Of a stretch of 5,675 nucleotides of DNA, positions 1 through 5,545 are shown piece after piece (the stretch's first letter is position 1; every line of letters begins with the position of its first letter). This stretch comes from VGWF01 sp964423465. Lineage in GTDB: Bacteria; Verrucomicrobiota; Kiritimatiellia; PWTM01. The notes beneath the pieces are model-generated. The model worked only from the letters and a program-made list of their open reading frames with translations, ran no database searches and was not told the DNA's origin. The position numbers and the translations under genes were made by a program. The stretch is from contig CAYRFK010000292.1 of the NCBI GenBank assembly GCA_964423465.1, forward strand, positions 1 through 5,675, read 5' to 3'.

Positions 1-602
1 TGGTCGCTGACGCTGTGGGAGTTCTCGCCGATGTCGATCACCATGCGGTTGTCGACGCGGATCGTGAGCGCGTGCTTCCCGGGCGCCAGCAGGCCGAGGT
101 CGTAGTCGTGCGGCGTGGCGAGGGCGTTGTTCGTGCCGATGCAGCGGCCGTCGATCCAGACGCGCGTCTCCCAGTGCGGCCGCTCGAGCGACAGCACGGT
201 GCGCCGCCCCTTCCAGTCCGCCGGGATCTCGATGTCGCGTTGGTACCATGCGGCGCCCGCGTAGTAGGTCTCCGGCTGGAGCCAGAAGGGCACCTTGACG
301 TTGCCGGGCTTGCGGTAGGGTTCGTACTCCGCGTCGGTGAAGTAGGACTTATCGACGATGCCGCCGATCCACTTCGTGTCGACCGTCACCGGGTAGCCGA
401 TGCGCTGCACCGCCAGCGAGCCGGGCAGGACCGCCGTGCTGTCCAGTTCCCTCGTGAACCACGACTCCGCGACACCGCTGTCACCGCAGTCGAGCGCGAA
501 CCGCCACGTGCCGGCGAGGTCGAGTATGTCCTGCGCCGGACAGGATGCGGTGGCGGAAAGCAAGCCCAACGCCAAAACGGCTGCTCGTGTCTTCACACTC
601 AT
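1..602 (-). CDS. GH2-family glycoside hydrolase, N-terminal part (runs off window)
   Basis: This is the first 200 residues of a secreted glycoside hydrolase family 2 protein whose catalytic barrel lies outside the window. Residues 1-24 look like a signal peptide (basic MSVKTR, hydrophobic AVLALGLLSATA, likely cleavage near PAQ-D). From about residue 27 the protein reads as the GH2 sugar-binding (jelly-roll) domain: LDLAGTWRFALD at 27-38, LPGSLA at 59-64, AAWYQRDIEIP at 117-127, WKGRRTVLSLERPHWETRVWIDG at 130-152, PHDYDL at 164-169, and GENSHSVSDH at the edge. These are typical of beta-galactosidase/beta-glucuronidase-like secreted GH2 proteins; substrate cannot be fixed without the catalytic domain. 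GGGAGG at 605-610 lies only 2 nt before the ATG but 8 nt before an in-frame GTG at codon 3 (594-596), so the true start may be that GTG, giving an MKTR signal peptide. It follows the toxin stop by 26 nt and may be co-transcribed with the genes upstream. Confidence 0.88.
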   Translation of the reverse strand, partial: MSVKTRAAVLALGLLSATASCPAQDILDLAGTWRFALDCGDSGVAESWFTRELDSTAVLPGSLAVQRIGYPVTVDTKWIGGIVDKSYFTDAEYEPYRKPGNVKVPFWLQPETYYAGAAWYQRDIEIPADWKGRRTVLSLERPHWETRVWIDGRCIGTNNALATPHDYDLGLLAPGKHALTIRVDNRMVIDIGENSHSVSD

Positions 603-604
603 TT

Positions 605-621
605 CCTCCCATTCCGATGGG
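605..621 (-). promoter_or_regulatory. Shine-Dalgarno and overlapping small stem-loop before GH2 gene
   Basis: On the minus strand the 26-nt gap reads CCCAT-CGGA-ATGGG-AGGAAATG. The GGGAGG ribosome binding site (605-610) shares its first three bases with the 3' arm of a 5-bp stem (CCCAT 617-621 with ATGGG 608-612). The site is 2 nt from the ATG and 8 nt from the downstream GTG, which bears on the start choice. The stem is short, so a regulatory role is only a possibility. Confidence 0.45.
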
Positions 622-628
622 CGGCGAA

Positions 629-961
629 CTAGCCGCCGATCTCGACCAGCGATTCACCACAGGCAATCATCGCAAGCGCCTTGGAAAGCGAGCCGGACAG
701 GATCCTTCGCAACTCGGCATTGCTCGTATTGCCGCACGTCAGCCAGACAATGCAAGGTGGTGGTCCCATCCGCTCGACCATTTGGGCGAAGTCGGCGTCC
801 TTGGTCAATACGATGGCGCCGGCCTCCCGGGCTGCCAGGAAGATGGCCAGATCTTTGGCCCCCTGTAGACCCATGTCGCGGACGGATCGCGCAGGATGCC
901 CGAATGATAAGGCGATCCATGAGGCGATGGCGGGTGAGAGATGGGCATCCACCCAGATCAT
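629..961 (-). CDS. DUF5615 family PIN-like toxin
   Basis: A 110-residue protein of the DUF5615 (PIN-like) family, the predicted toxin partner of DUF433 antitoxins; family members are presumed nucleases by fold similarity to VapC. Visible family features: MIWVDAHLSP at 1-10 with the early acidic D5, SVRDMGLQGAKD at 26-37, AAREAGAIVLTKDADF at 43-58 with D55 and D57, and GPPPCIVWLTCGNTSNAELR at 66-85. D5, D37 and D55/D57 are the likely acidic metal-binding residues. The frame is open upstream to 1012, but ATG at 961 is chosen because it starts exactly at the family N-terminus and overlaps the antitoxin stop as ATGA (958-961). There is no good ribosome binding site before it, which fits translational coupling. 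Length is normal, so it looks intact. RNA targets and actual toxicity are not visible from sequence. Confidence 0.88.
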   Translation of the reverse strand: MIWVDAHLSPAIASWIALSFGHPARSVRDMGLQGAKDLAIFLAAREAGAIVLTKDADFAQMVERMGPPPCIVWLTCGNTSNAELRRILSGSLSKALAMIACGESLVEIGG

Positions 962-1173
962 GCCGGCAGCAACACCGGATGATTCAGCTTTCGGCTCGCG
1001 TACTGCAGGCATGCCTGGACGTCCTGCAAGTCAAGGTCCGGGAGTTCTTCCAAGACCTTCTCGGGACTCAGCCCGGCGGCAAGAAGATCCAGCACGTCCA
1101 CGACACGGATCCGCAGCCCGCGAACGCACGGCCGCCCGCCGCACTGGTCGGGATCTATGGTGATTCGGTCCAT
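958..1173 (-). CDS. DUF433 family antitoxin
   Basis: A 71-residue DUF433 protein, a family with a winged-helix/HTH-type fold that acts as the antitoxin, and probably autoregulator, of DUF5615/PIN-like toxins. The signature is clear: ITIDPDQCGGRPCVRGLRI at 4-22, then VVDVLDLLAAGLSPEKVLEELPDLDLQDVQACLQYAS at 24-60, where the segment around 34-57 is the helix-turn-helix-like part. It precedes the toxin and overlaps it by 4 bases (ATGA), the usual antitoxin-first order. It starts 49 bp after the Dabb stop codon, with no clear ribosome binding site and no convincing promoter, so readthrough from upstream or a weak own promoter are both possible. Intact length and family order suggest a working module. 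Confidence 0.9.
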   Translation of the reverse strand: MDRITIDPDQCGGRPCVRGLRIRVVDVLDLLAAGLSPEKVLEELPDLDLQDVQACLQYASRKLNHPVLLPA

Positions 1174-1222
1174 GGCGGCAGTCTACGCCTGCTATTCGGG
1201 GGTTGCACGTCGTGATTTCGCG

Positions 1223-1519
1223 TCACTCGAAGTCGTAGACCAGCACCCGGATCCAGTGCTTCGAGCAGTTCTTCACGAACTTCAGATGGATCGGGTCGGT
1301 CTGGTAGGAGTCCTGGTCGGCCTTGGAGTCGAAGACGACGGTCAGGCCGCAGTCGTAGGTGCGGTCGATCACCGGGCGGTCGGTGTCGGCGGGCTTCCCG
1401 ACGTGGCCCTGGCGGATGGTTTTGATTGAGAGGAGGGACTTGACCCCCGCATCGAAGGCCTTGCGGTCGGCGGCGGAGATTCCCTTCCTCAGCCAGAAGA
1501 ACACGGTATGGACGAACAT
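1223..1519 (-). CDS. Dabb family (stress-responsive A/B barrel) protein
   Basis: A 98-residue protein of the Dabb family (ferredoxin-like dimeric alpha/beta barrel). It opens with MFVHTVFFWLRKG, has the central YDCGLTVVFDSKADQDSY at about 55-72, and PIHLKFV at 76-82; the conserved histidines of the family are present at H4 and H78. Family members form small dimeric barrels; a few are polyketide cyclases or stress proteins, and most in carbohydrate-degrading bacteria have no assigned role. There is no signal peptide, so it is probably cytoplasmic. The start at 1519 is supported by GAGGA at 1526-1530, 6 nt before the ATG. It lies 148 bp after the GH27 stop, with an inverted repeat in between. 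Its link to sugar metabolism is not shown by sequence. Confidence 0.88.
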   Translation of the reverse strand: MFVHTVFFWLRKGISAADRKAFDAGVKSLLSIKTIRQGHVGKPADTDRPVIDRTYDCGLTVVFDSKADQDSYQTDPIHLKFVKNCSKHWIRVLVYDFE

Positions 1520-1558
1520 GTCATTTCCTCGCTTTCATTTCTTTCGATCAGGACGGTG

Positions 1559-1656
1559 GACGGGACAGGATAACAGGATCGATAGGATGGATGGACAGAG
1601 AAATCCCATCGGCTCATGAAGCGGCGTCTTCATCCTGTCCATCCTGTGATCCCGTC
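1559..1656. repeat. Inverted repeat built from ACAGGAT units
   Basis: The arms 1559-1579 (GACGGGA-CAGGAT-A-ACAGGAT) and 1632-1656 (reverse complement GACGGGA-TCA-CAGGAT-GG-ACAGGAT) can pair over 20 bases with small bulges. Each arm contains degenerate tandem 8-9 bp units of the GACAGGAT type; the left side continues as GATAGGATG and GATGGACAG to about 1598. The 52-bp centre holds a smaller ATGAAG/CTTCAT stem (1616-1633). It begins 11 bp after the GH27 stop and ends about 40 bp before the Dabb start. Similar ACAGGAT-rich intergenic repeats are, from memory, scattered in PVC-group genomes. It has no T-run and is not a standard terminator, but could form a long hairpin in a GH27-Dabb transcript. 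Confidence 0.7.
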
Positions 1657-1667
1657 GCACGCTCCGG

Positions 1668-3716
1668 TCAGCGACGTGCCGCGGGCTCGAGCCGCACGAA
1701 GCTGACTCCATGGCGCGGGACGTCGGCCTTCCACTGGCCGTCGGCCGTTCCGGCGTCGGCGCAGCGCCAGACGTCGCGGACGCGGCGTGGGCCCTCAATC
1801 CCGAGTTCGCTCCACGAGACCGCGATCGTCTGCCGTCCGCGTCCGAGCGCGAAAAGGCCGACCGCCAGCGAGCCGTCCTCGAGCGGCTTGGCGAGCACGA
1901 ATTCGGTGTCGGTCTGCCGGACGATCCGAGCCTGCTTGCCGAGCACGTCCTGGTTGACCTCGATCACCTCGGGGTTGCACAGCACGTTCACCGTGAAGGC
2001 GTCGAGCTTCGACATGTCGCCGCTGAAGAAGAGCGGGGCGGCCAGCAGGCTCCACATCGACATGTACGAGTAGGTCTCGTTCGGCGTCAGCGGCGCCTTC
2101 TCCGGCTCGCGCAGGCCGCGGGCGTTGCCGTACCAGCCGATCAGGATGTAGTCGGGGTCGTTCCACGCCCCGGGCCGGGCGAACTCGTGCAGCTTCGCGG
2201 TCCGCATGCCGATCGCGTAAAACCCGGGCAGCCGCGAGGCCTTCTCGAGACCGAGGTCGCCGGTCGTGCGCCACGCGTGGCCGCCGATTTCCGCGCCCCA
2301 CGTCCACACGTCGCCCATGCCGTACTGGCAGAGGTTGAACACGATGTCGCGGTCCTGCTGTTTCAGGAGCTCGCCCATCTTGCGATAGGGGTACTGGTAG
2401 CCCACGAGCGTCGGCGGGCCCTTGCCCCACGCAGGGATCGCGGGATCCTCGGGGCTGCCGGCGGCGGCGATGCGGCCGTAGCTGCACCAGTCGTACTTGA
2501 GGAAGTCGTAGCCCCAGTCGGCGAAGGTCTTCGCATCCTGCGCCTCGTAGCCGAGGGCGCCGCCGAAGCCGGCGCAGGTCTTCGGCCCGGGCGATGTGTA
2601 GAGGCCGGCCTTGAGGCCCTTGGCGTGGATGAAGTCCGCGAGCCCCTTCATGTCGGGGAAGTACGCGTTGGGCTGGATGCTGCCGTCCGCCTTGCGCTCC
2701 GGCCCGACGCGCTTCGGGTCGGGCTGGTACTTGCCGGTCGCGGCGGCGTTCATCCAGCAATCGTCGACGTTGACGTATTGGTAGCCGTGGTCGGCCATGC
2801 CGCTGGAGATCATCACATCGGCCGCCTCGCGCATCGTCGCATCGGTGATGCGGTTGTAGTGCGTGTACCAGTGGTTCCAGCCCATCGGCGGCGTGAGCGC
2901 GAGCGTGTCGCCGGCGACGATCGTGAAGGCCCGCGTTGCCGTCCCGTGTGCGTTGCGGGCTGTGAACGTCACCTTGTGGTCGCCGCGCGGCGGGGTTGTG
3001 CCGCGGATGACGCCGCTTTGCGGATCGAGGTCGAGGCCGGCGGGCAGGCCCCCGGCGGCGAAGACCATCGGGCGCTCGCCGGTGGCGGGGATGCGGTACA
3101 GGAAGGGATGGCCGGGCCGGGCGCCGTAGGTCTTCGGTCCGTGGATGCGCGGCGACTTCGGCGCGGGCGGGGTCAGCAGCACCGCCTCCTCCTCCGGCAC
3201 CGCGGGCTCCGCGACGGCCTTCGGCGGGGCGCCGGAGAAATCGATCTCCGCGGCAGCCCAGTCGGCATGGTCATGGCTGCGCCCGTTGCCAGCATCTTCC
3301 ACCTCGAGGATGAGCTGCTTCACGCCGGCGAGGGGGACGCGAACAGACTTCGCCGGATCGCCGGGCTTCAGCGCGCCGCTGCGCCAGACCTCGGCCTCGC
3401 CCGCGATCACGACGAACTCAACCGAGCCGGGCTGATGGGGCGTCACCTGGTCGTCGATGCCGACCTCCGCGCGGAACTCGGTCGCCTTCCCGTCGAGCGC
3501 GAGCACCCACTGGCTCGGCGCATGCGTGCCGATGCCGCGGTCGTAGACCCTGCCGCCGATCGACAACGGATTCGTCGTCACCGCCCGGTTGGCCAGCGCC
3601 GCGCCCCATCCGCTCGACATGAGCTTCAGGTCGAGCGTCTCCAGCGACACCGTGCCCGCCACGGCCGGCTGGAGGATGGCTCCGCCGATCATCATGCAGA
3701 CCCACATCGATTTCAT
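1668..3716 (-). CDS. Secreted modular GH27 alpha-galactosidase-like enzyme with NPCBM
   Basis: A 682-residue exported glycosidase predicted to hydrolyse alpha-galactosides (GH27/melibiase fold). Order of parts: signal peptide 1-20 (MKSMWVCMMIGGAILQPAVA, cleavage after AVA); NPCBM carbohydrate-binding module at about 22-162 (GIGTHAPS at 61-68, VGIDDQVT at 85-92, DHADWAAAEI at 149-158); a Pro/Glu/Ala-rich linker at about 163-188; a putative Ig-like (He_PIG) domain at about 189-268 (GLPAGLDLDPQSGVIRGT); GH27 barrel from about 272 (LTPPMGWNHWYTHY, VNVDDCWM at 316-322, AGLYTSPG at 370-377); and a C-terminal beta domain from about 590. The nucleophile is D409 in FLKYDWC and the acid/base is D487 in WRTTGDL; both are present. 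Start 3716 is supported by GGGAG (3722-3726) 5 nt upstream and by the signal peptide; the frame is open further upstream to 3845 through repeat-derived sequence. It follows the symporter by 177 bp. GH27 also contains beta-L-arabinopyranosidases and alpha-N-acetylgalactosaminidases, so exact substrate is unproven. Confidence 0.93.
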   Translation of the reverse strand: MKSMWVCMMIGGAILQPAVAGTVSLETLDLKLMSSGWGAALANRAVTTNPLSIGGRVYDRGIGTHAPSQWVLALDGKATEFRAEVGIDDQVTPHQPGSVEFVVIAGEAEVWRSGALKPGDPAKSVRVPLAGVKQLILEVEDAGNGRSHDHADWAAAEIDFSGAPPKAVAEPAVPEEEAVLLTPPAPKSPRIHGPKTYGARPGHPFLYRIPATGERPMVFAAGGLPAGLDLDPQSGVIRGTTPPRGDHKVTFTARNAHGTATRAFTIVAGDTLALTPPMGWNHWYTHYNRITDATMREAADVMISSGMADHGYQYVNVDDCWMNAAATGKYQPDPKRVGPERKADGSIQPNAYFPDMKGLADFIHAKGLKAGLYTSPGPKTCAGFGGALGYEAQDAKTFADWGYDFLKYDWCSYGRIAAAGSPEDPAIPAWGKGPPTLVGYQYPYRKMGELLKQQDRDIVFNLCQYGMGDVWTWGAEIGGHAWRTTGDLGLEKASRLPGFYAIGMRTAKLHEFARPGAWNDPDYILIGWYGNARGLREPEKAPLTPNETYSYMSMWSLLAAPLFFSGDMSKLDAFTVNVLCNPEVIEVNQDVLGKQARIVRQTDTEFVLAKPLEDGSLAVGLFALGRGRQTIAVSWSELGIEGPRRVRDVWRCADAGTADGQWKADVPRHGVSFVRLEPAARR

Positions 3717-3747
3717 GACCTCTCCCTTTGTCGATGGCCCAGGCAAG

Positions 3748-3818
3748 GGCGCCCGCCGGCCTTGTGCCGGCGGGGCCGGACATCTTCGCGTCCCGCGACA
3801 CAAGGTCGCGGGGGCGCC
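3748..3818. repeat. BIME/REP-like pair of inverted hairpins with shared CTTGT loop
   Basis: Two perfect hairpins lie 17 bp apart. The first is CCCGCCGGC (3752-3760), loop CTTGT (3761-3765), GCCGGCGGG (3766-3774). The second, read on the minus strand, is CCCGCGAC, loop CTTGT, GTCGCGGG (3792-3812; plus-strand loop ACAAG 3800-3804). Both are preceded, on their own strand, by GGCGCCC (3748-3754 and 3812-3818). The two copies are therefore related units in opposite orientation, as in bacterial interspersed mosaic elements. The stems differ in their inner bases but stay paired, which suggests compensatory change. On one transcript the loops are complementary and could kiss. No REP-associated transposase is in the window. 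Confidence 0.72.
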
Positions 3819-3828
3819 TCCGCCGCTC

Positions 3829-3843
3829 GCCGCGGACCGCGGC
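3829..3843. repeat. GCCGCGG-A-CCGCGGC perfect palindrome
   Basis: A 15-bp palindrome with 7-bp arms around a single A. It lies between the CTTGT hairpin pair and the ACGCAAAG-type tandem repeat in the same gap. In this GC-rich sequence a palindrome of this size can arise by chance, but its place in a row of repeats makes it likely part of the same repeat cluster. Confidence 0.4.
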
Positions 3844-3856
3844 ACTCCACCTTCCG

Positions 3857-3880
3857 CTTCGCGTCCTTTGCGTCTTCGTG
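3857..3880 (-). repeat. Degenerate 8-9 bp tandem repeat (ACACGAAG/ACGCAAAG/GACGCGAAG)
   Basis: Read on the minus strand, the segment is about three units: (A)CACGAAG, ACGCAAAG, GACGCGAAG. It begins about 13 bp after the symporter stop codon. AT-richer than its surroundings, it looks like the short intergenic tandem repeats I recall from PVC-group genomes. It encodes nothing convincing. Confidence 0.55.
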
Positions 3881-3893
3881 TTGTTCTTCCCGC

Positions 3894-5426
3894 TCACCAG
3901 AACACCGCATAGAACACCGCAACGCCCGCGAGAACCGCGGCGCCGGCCCATTTCACGGCCGGGGCGGTGGTCACGTCGAGATCTGCGCGCACCGGCAGAA
4001 GCTTCGGTTCGGCGCGCGGGAACCACAGGGTGATCAGGCCCATGATGAAGAGCACGAGCTGGAAGACGATCGCCACGTGGATGAGGAAATGCAGGTCCTT
4101 GGCCAGGAACTGGAGGAGGCCGTAGAGGACGGGCCCCGAGAGCATGCCCGCGACGCCGGCCGCGCCGGGGGCGGTGGGGACGAGGATGCCGAAGAGGAAG
4201 ACCGCGACCACGCCGGGCCAGATGTAGCCCTGGAACTGCTGGATGAAGTTGAAGACGCCGCCGAACTTCGGGTCGTCCAGCATCGGCGCCAGCAGACAGG
4301 CGATGACGACGAAGAGGACAGTCAGGACGCGCCCGAGCCCCACGAGCCGCTTCTGCGACGCGTTGCGGTCGATGAGGCGGTGGTAGATGTCCATCGTCGA
4401 GATCGTCGCCGCCGAGTTGAGCATCGAGGCCAGCGAGCTGATCACGGCGCCCGCGATCGCGGCGAACATGAAGCCGCGCACCCCGGCGGGGACCAGGTTT
4501 CGGATCAGGGTGGGGAAGGCCTCGTCCGGCTTGCCCATCTCGGCGCCGTAAAGCTGCTGCGCCATCATGCCGGGCATGACGATGGCGAAGGGGACGATCA
4601 GCCACAGGGCGCCGGCGAGGATGACGCCGAGCTGGCCGTCGCGCAGCGTCTTCGCGGCGAGGTTGCGCTGGACGATGAACTGGTTGAGGCCGCAGTAGTA
4701 GATCTCGACGATCCACATGCCGCCCAGCACCCCGATCCACGGCAGGTCCTTGTGGTCCGCCGGGAGGATCATGTGCAGCTTCGCCTCGTTCGCCACGGAG
4801 AAGGCGTCCCAGCCGCCGACCGCCCGGAGGCCGAGCAGGAAGATCAGGATGCCGCCGATCAGCAGCGCGCCGCCCTGGAAAAGGTCCGCCCACGCGACCG
4901 CCTTGAGCCCGCCCCAGGCGGTATAGGCGACCGCGATGAGGCCGATCATCCAGATGCCCTTCGCCAGCGGTATGCCGAAGATCGTCTGGAGCGTTAGCCC
5001 GCCGGAATAGAGCACCGCGGTCAGCATCACGGCGACGTAGATGACCACCGTGATCGCCGCCATGATGGAGCGCGTCGCCGCGTTGTAGCGGTACTCGAGG
5101 AACTCCGGCATCGTGTAGATGCCCGCCTTCAGAAAGCGCGGCAGCAGCGTGAAGGCGATCAGCACGACCGCGACCGAGCCGAGGAGCTGCCAGTTGCTGA
5201 CAGCCAGCCCCACGCCCCCCGCGCCTTGGCCGGCCATGCCGACGAACTGCTCGGTGGAGATGTTCGCGGCGACGATCGAGATGCCGATGATCCACCACGG
5301 CAGGCTGCGGCCGGCGAGGAAGTAGTCCTCACTGCTGCTCTCGCGGCGGCTCTTCCAAAGGCTCACGCCGAAGATCAGAGCGTAGAAGCCGACGAACACG
5401 GCGATGTCGAACCAACCCAGTTTCAT
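3894..5426 (-). CDS. SGLT-like sodium/solute symporter (SSS family)
   Basis: A 510-residue inner-membrane sodium:solute symporter (SSS/SLC5), most like the SGLT sugar branch, predicted to import galactose or a related sugar with sodium. About 14 hydrophobic segments are visible, at roughly 5-24, 41-58, 72-95, 121-142, 158-178, 184-201, 229-247, 267-288, 317-340, 361-381, 400-417, 423-440, 449-469 and 492-508. Family marks: EDYFLAGRSLPWW at 33-45, AANISTEQFVGMAGQG at 53-68, GIYTMPEFLEYRYN at 102-115, GLNQFIVQRNLAA at 246-258, SSLASMLNSAATISTMDIY at 330-348 (sodium-site serines), and FIQQFQGY at 394-401. Start 5426 matches the family N-terminus; the frame stays open to 5564, but that extension is soluble, Arg/Gly-rich and contains the candidate promoter. 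It is first in the gene row and 177 bp before the GH27 gene, which supports galactoside uptake. Substrate is inferred. Confidence 0.93.
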   Translation of the reverse strand: MKLGWFDIAVFVGFYALIFGVSLWKSRRESSSEDYFLAGRSLPWWIIGISIVAANISTEQFVGMAGQGAGGVGLAVSNWQLLGSVAVVLIAFTLLPRFLKAGIYTMPEFLEYRYNAATRSIMAAITVVIYVAVMLTAVLYSGGLTLQTIFGIPLAKGIWMIGLIAVAYTAWGGLKAVAWADLFQGGALLIGGILIFLLGLRAVGGWDAFSVANEAKLHMILPADHKDLPWIGVLGGMWIVEIYYCGLNQFIVQRNLAAKTLRDGQLGVILAGALWLIVPFAIVMPGMMAQQLYGAEMGKPDEAFPTLIRNLVPAGVRGFMFAAIAGAVISSLASMLNSAATISTMDIYHRLIDRNASQKRLVGLGRVLTVLFVVIACLLAPMLDDPKFGGVFNFIQQFQGYIWPGVVAVFLFGILVPTAPGAAGVAGMLSGPVLYGLLQFLAKDLHFLIHVAIVFQLVLFIMGLITLWFPRAEPKLLPVRADLDVTTAPAVKWAGAAVLAGVAVFYAVFW

Positions 5427-5431
5427 CCGCA

Positions 5432-5439
5432 CCCCCCCC
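5432..5439 (-). promoter_or_regulatory. G8 tract in ribosome-binding position of symporter gene
   Basis: On the minus strand eight consecutive G residues lie 6-13 nt before the ATG (GGGGGGGGTGCGG-ATG). No better Shine-Dalgarno sequence is present, so part of this tract probably serves as the ribosome binding site. A run of this length can change by strand slippage, which would change spacing. Confidence 0.45.
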
Positions 5440-5466
5440 GCGCGGTCCCGGCCGCGCCGCGCGCCC

Positions 5467-5495
5467 TTTATGCTCCCCGACGGCCGGCTTGTCCA
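5467..5495 (-). promoter_or_regulatory. Candidate sigma70-type promoter for the symporter gene
   Basis: Minus-strand TGGACA (5490-5495, 5 of 6 matches to TTGACA) is followed after exactly 17 bp by CATAAA (5467-5472, 4 of 6 matches to TATAAT). Transcription would begin near 5460 and leave a leader of about 30-35 nt before the ATG at 5426. This is the best promoter match I found in the gaps. It lies inside the upstream open extension of the symporter frame, which argues against a start at 5564. Confidence 0.5.
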
Positions 5496-5545
5496 TCGCG
5501 GACGGGGGGCCCCAAAACATCGGCTAAGCATGCCGTACGCGAGCA

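Noticed and set aside
15..632. A 205-codon open frame on the plus strand
   Set aside because: Antisense to the GH2 gene; the product is Val/Arg/Asp-rich and shows no family motif, while the minus strand encodes a recognisable GH2 domain with a signal peptide.
962..1012. N-terminal extension of the toxin frame into the antitoxin gene
   Set aside because: The family N-terminus begins at MIWVDA, and ATG at 961 gives the standard ATGA overlap.
1174..1222. Own promoter (TAGACT as -10) and CACG-T-CGTG (1206-1214) as an operator for the toxin-antitoxin pair
   Set aside because: The -35 match at proper spacing is only 3 of 6 and the palindrome is 9 bp; both are within chance expectation. Autoregulation is plausible from the family but not shown here.
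1616..1633. ATGAAG/CTTCAT stem as an intrinsic terminator
   Set aside because: The stem is only 6 bp, AT-rich and lacks a following T-run on either strand.
1559..1656. CRISPR-like array
   Set aside because: Units are 8-9 bp, degenerate and adjacent, with no unique spacers and no cas genes.
3717..3845. N-terminal extension of the GH27 frame
   Set aside because: It translates the repeat hairpins and would hide a good signal peptide and ribosome binding site at 3716.
1710..4997. A 1095-codon open frame on the plus strand
   Set aside because: It runs antisense to the clear GH27 and symporter genes and across their gap. Its translation is Arg/Ala/Glu/Asp-rich low-complexity with no domain, as expected opposite GC-rich genes with G/C in third positions.
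3418..5298. A 626-codon open minus-strand frame overlapping the symporter and GH27
   Set aside because: It is a frame-shifted shadow of both genes, rich in Arg/His/Pro/Gly, with no hydrophobic segments or motifs.
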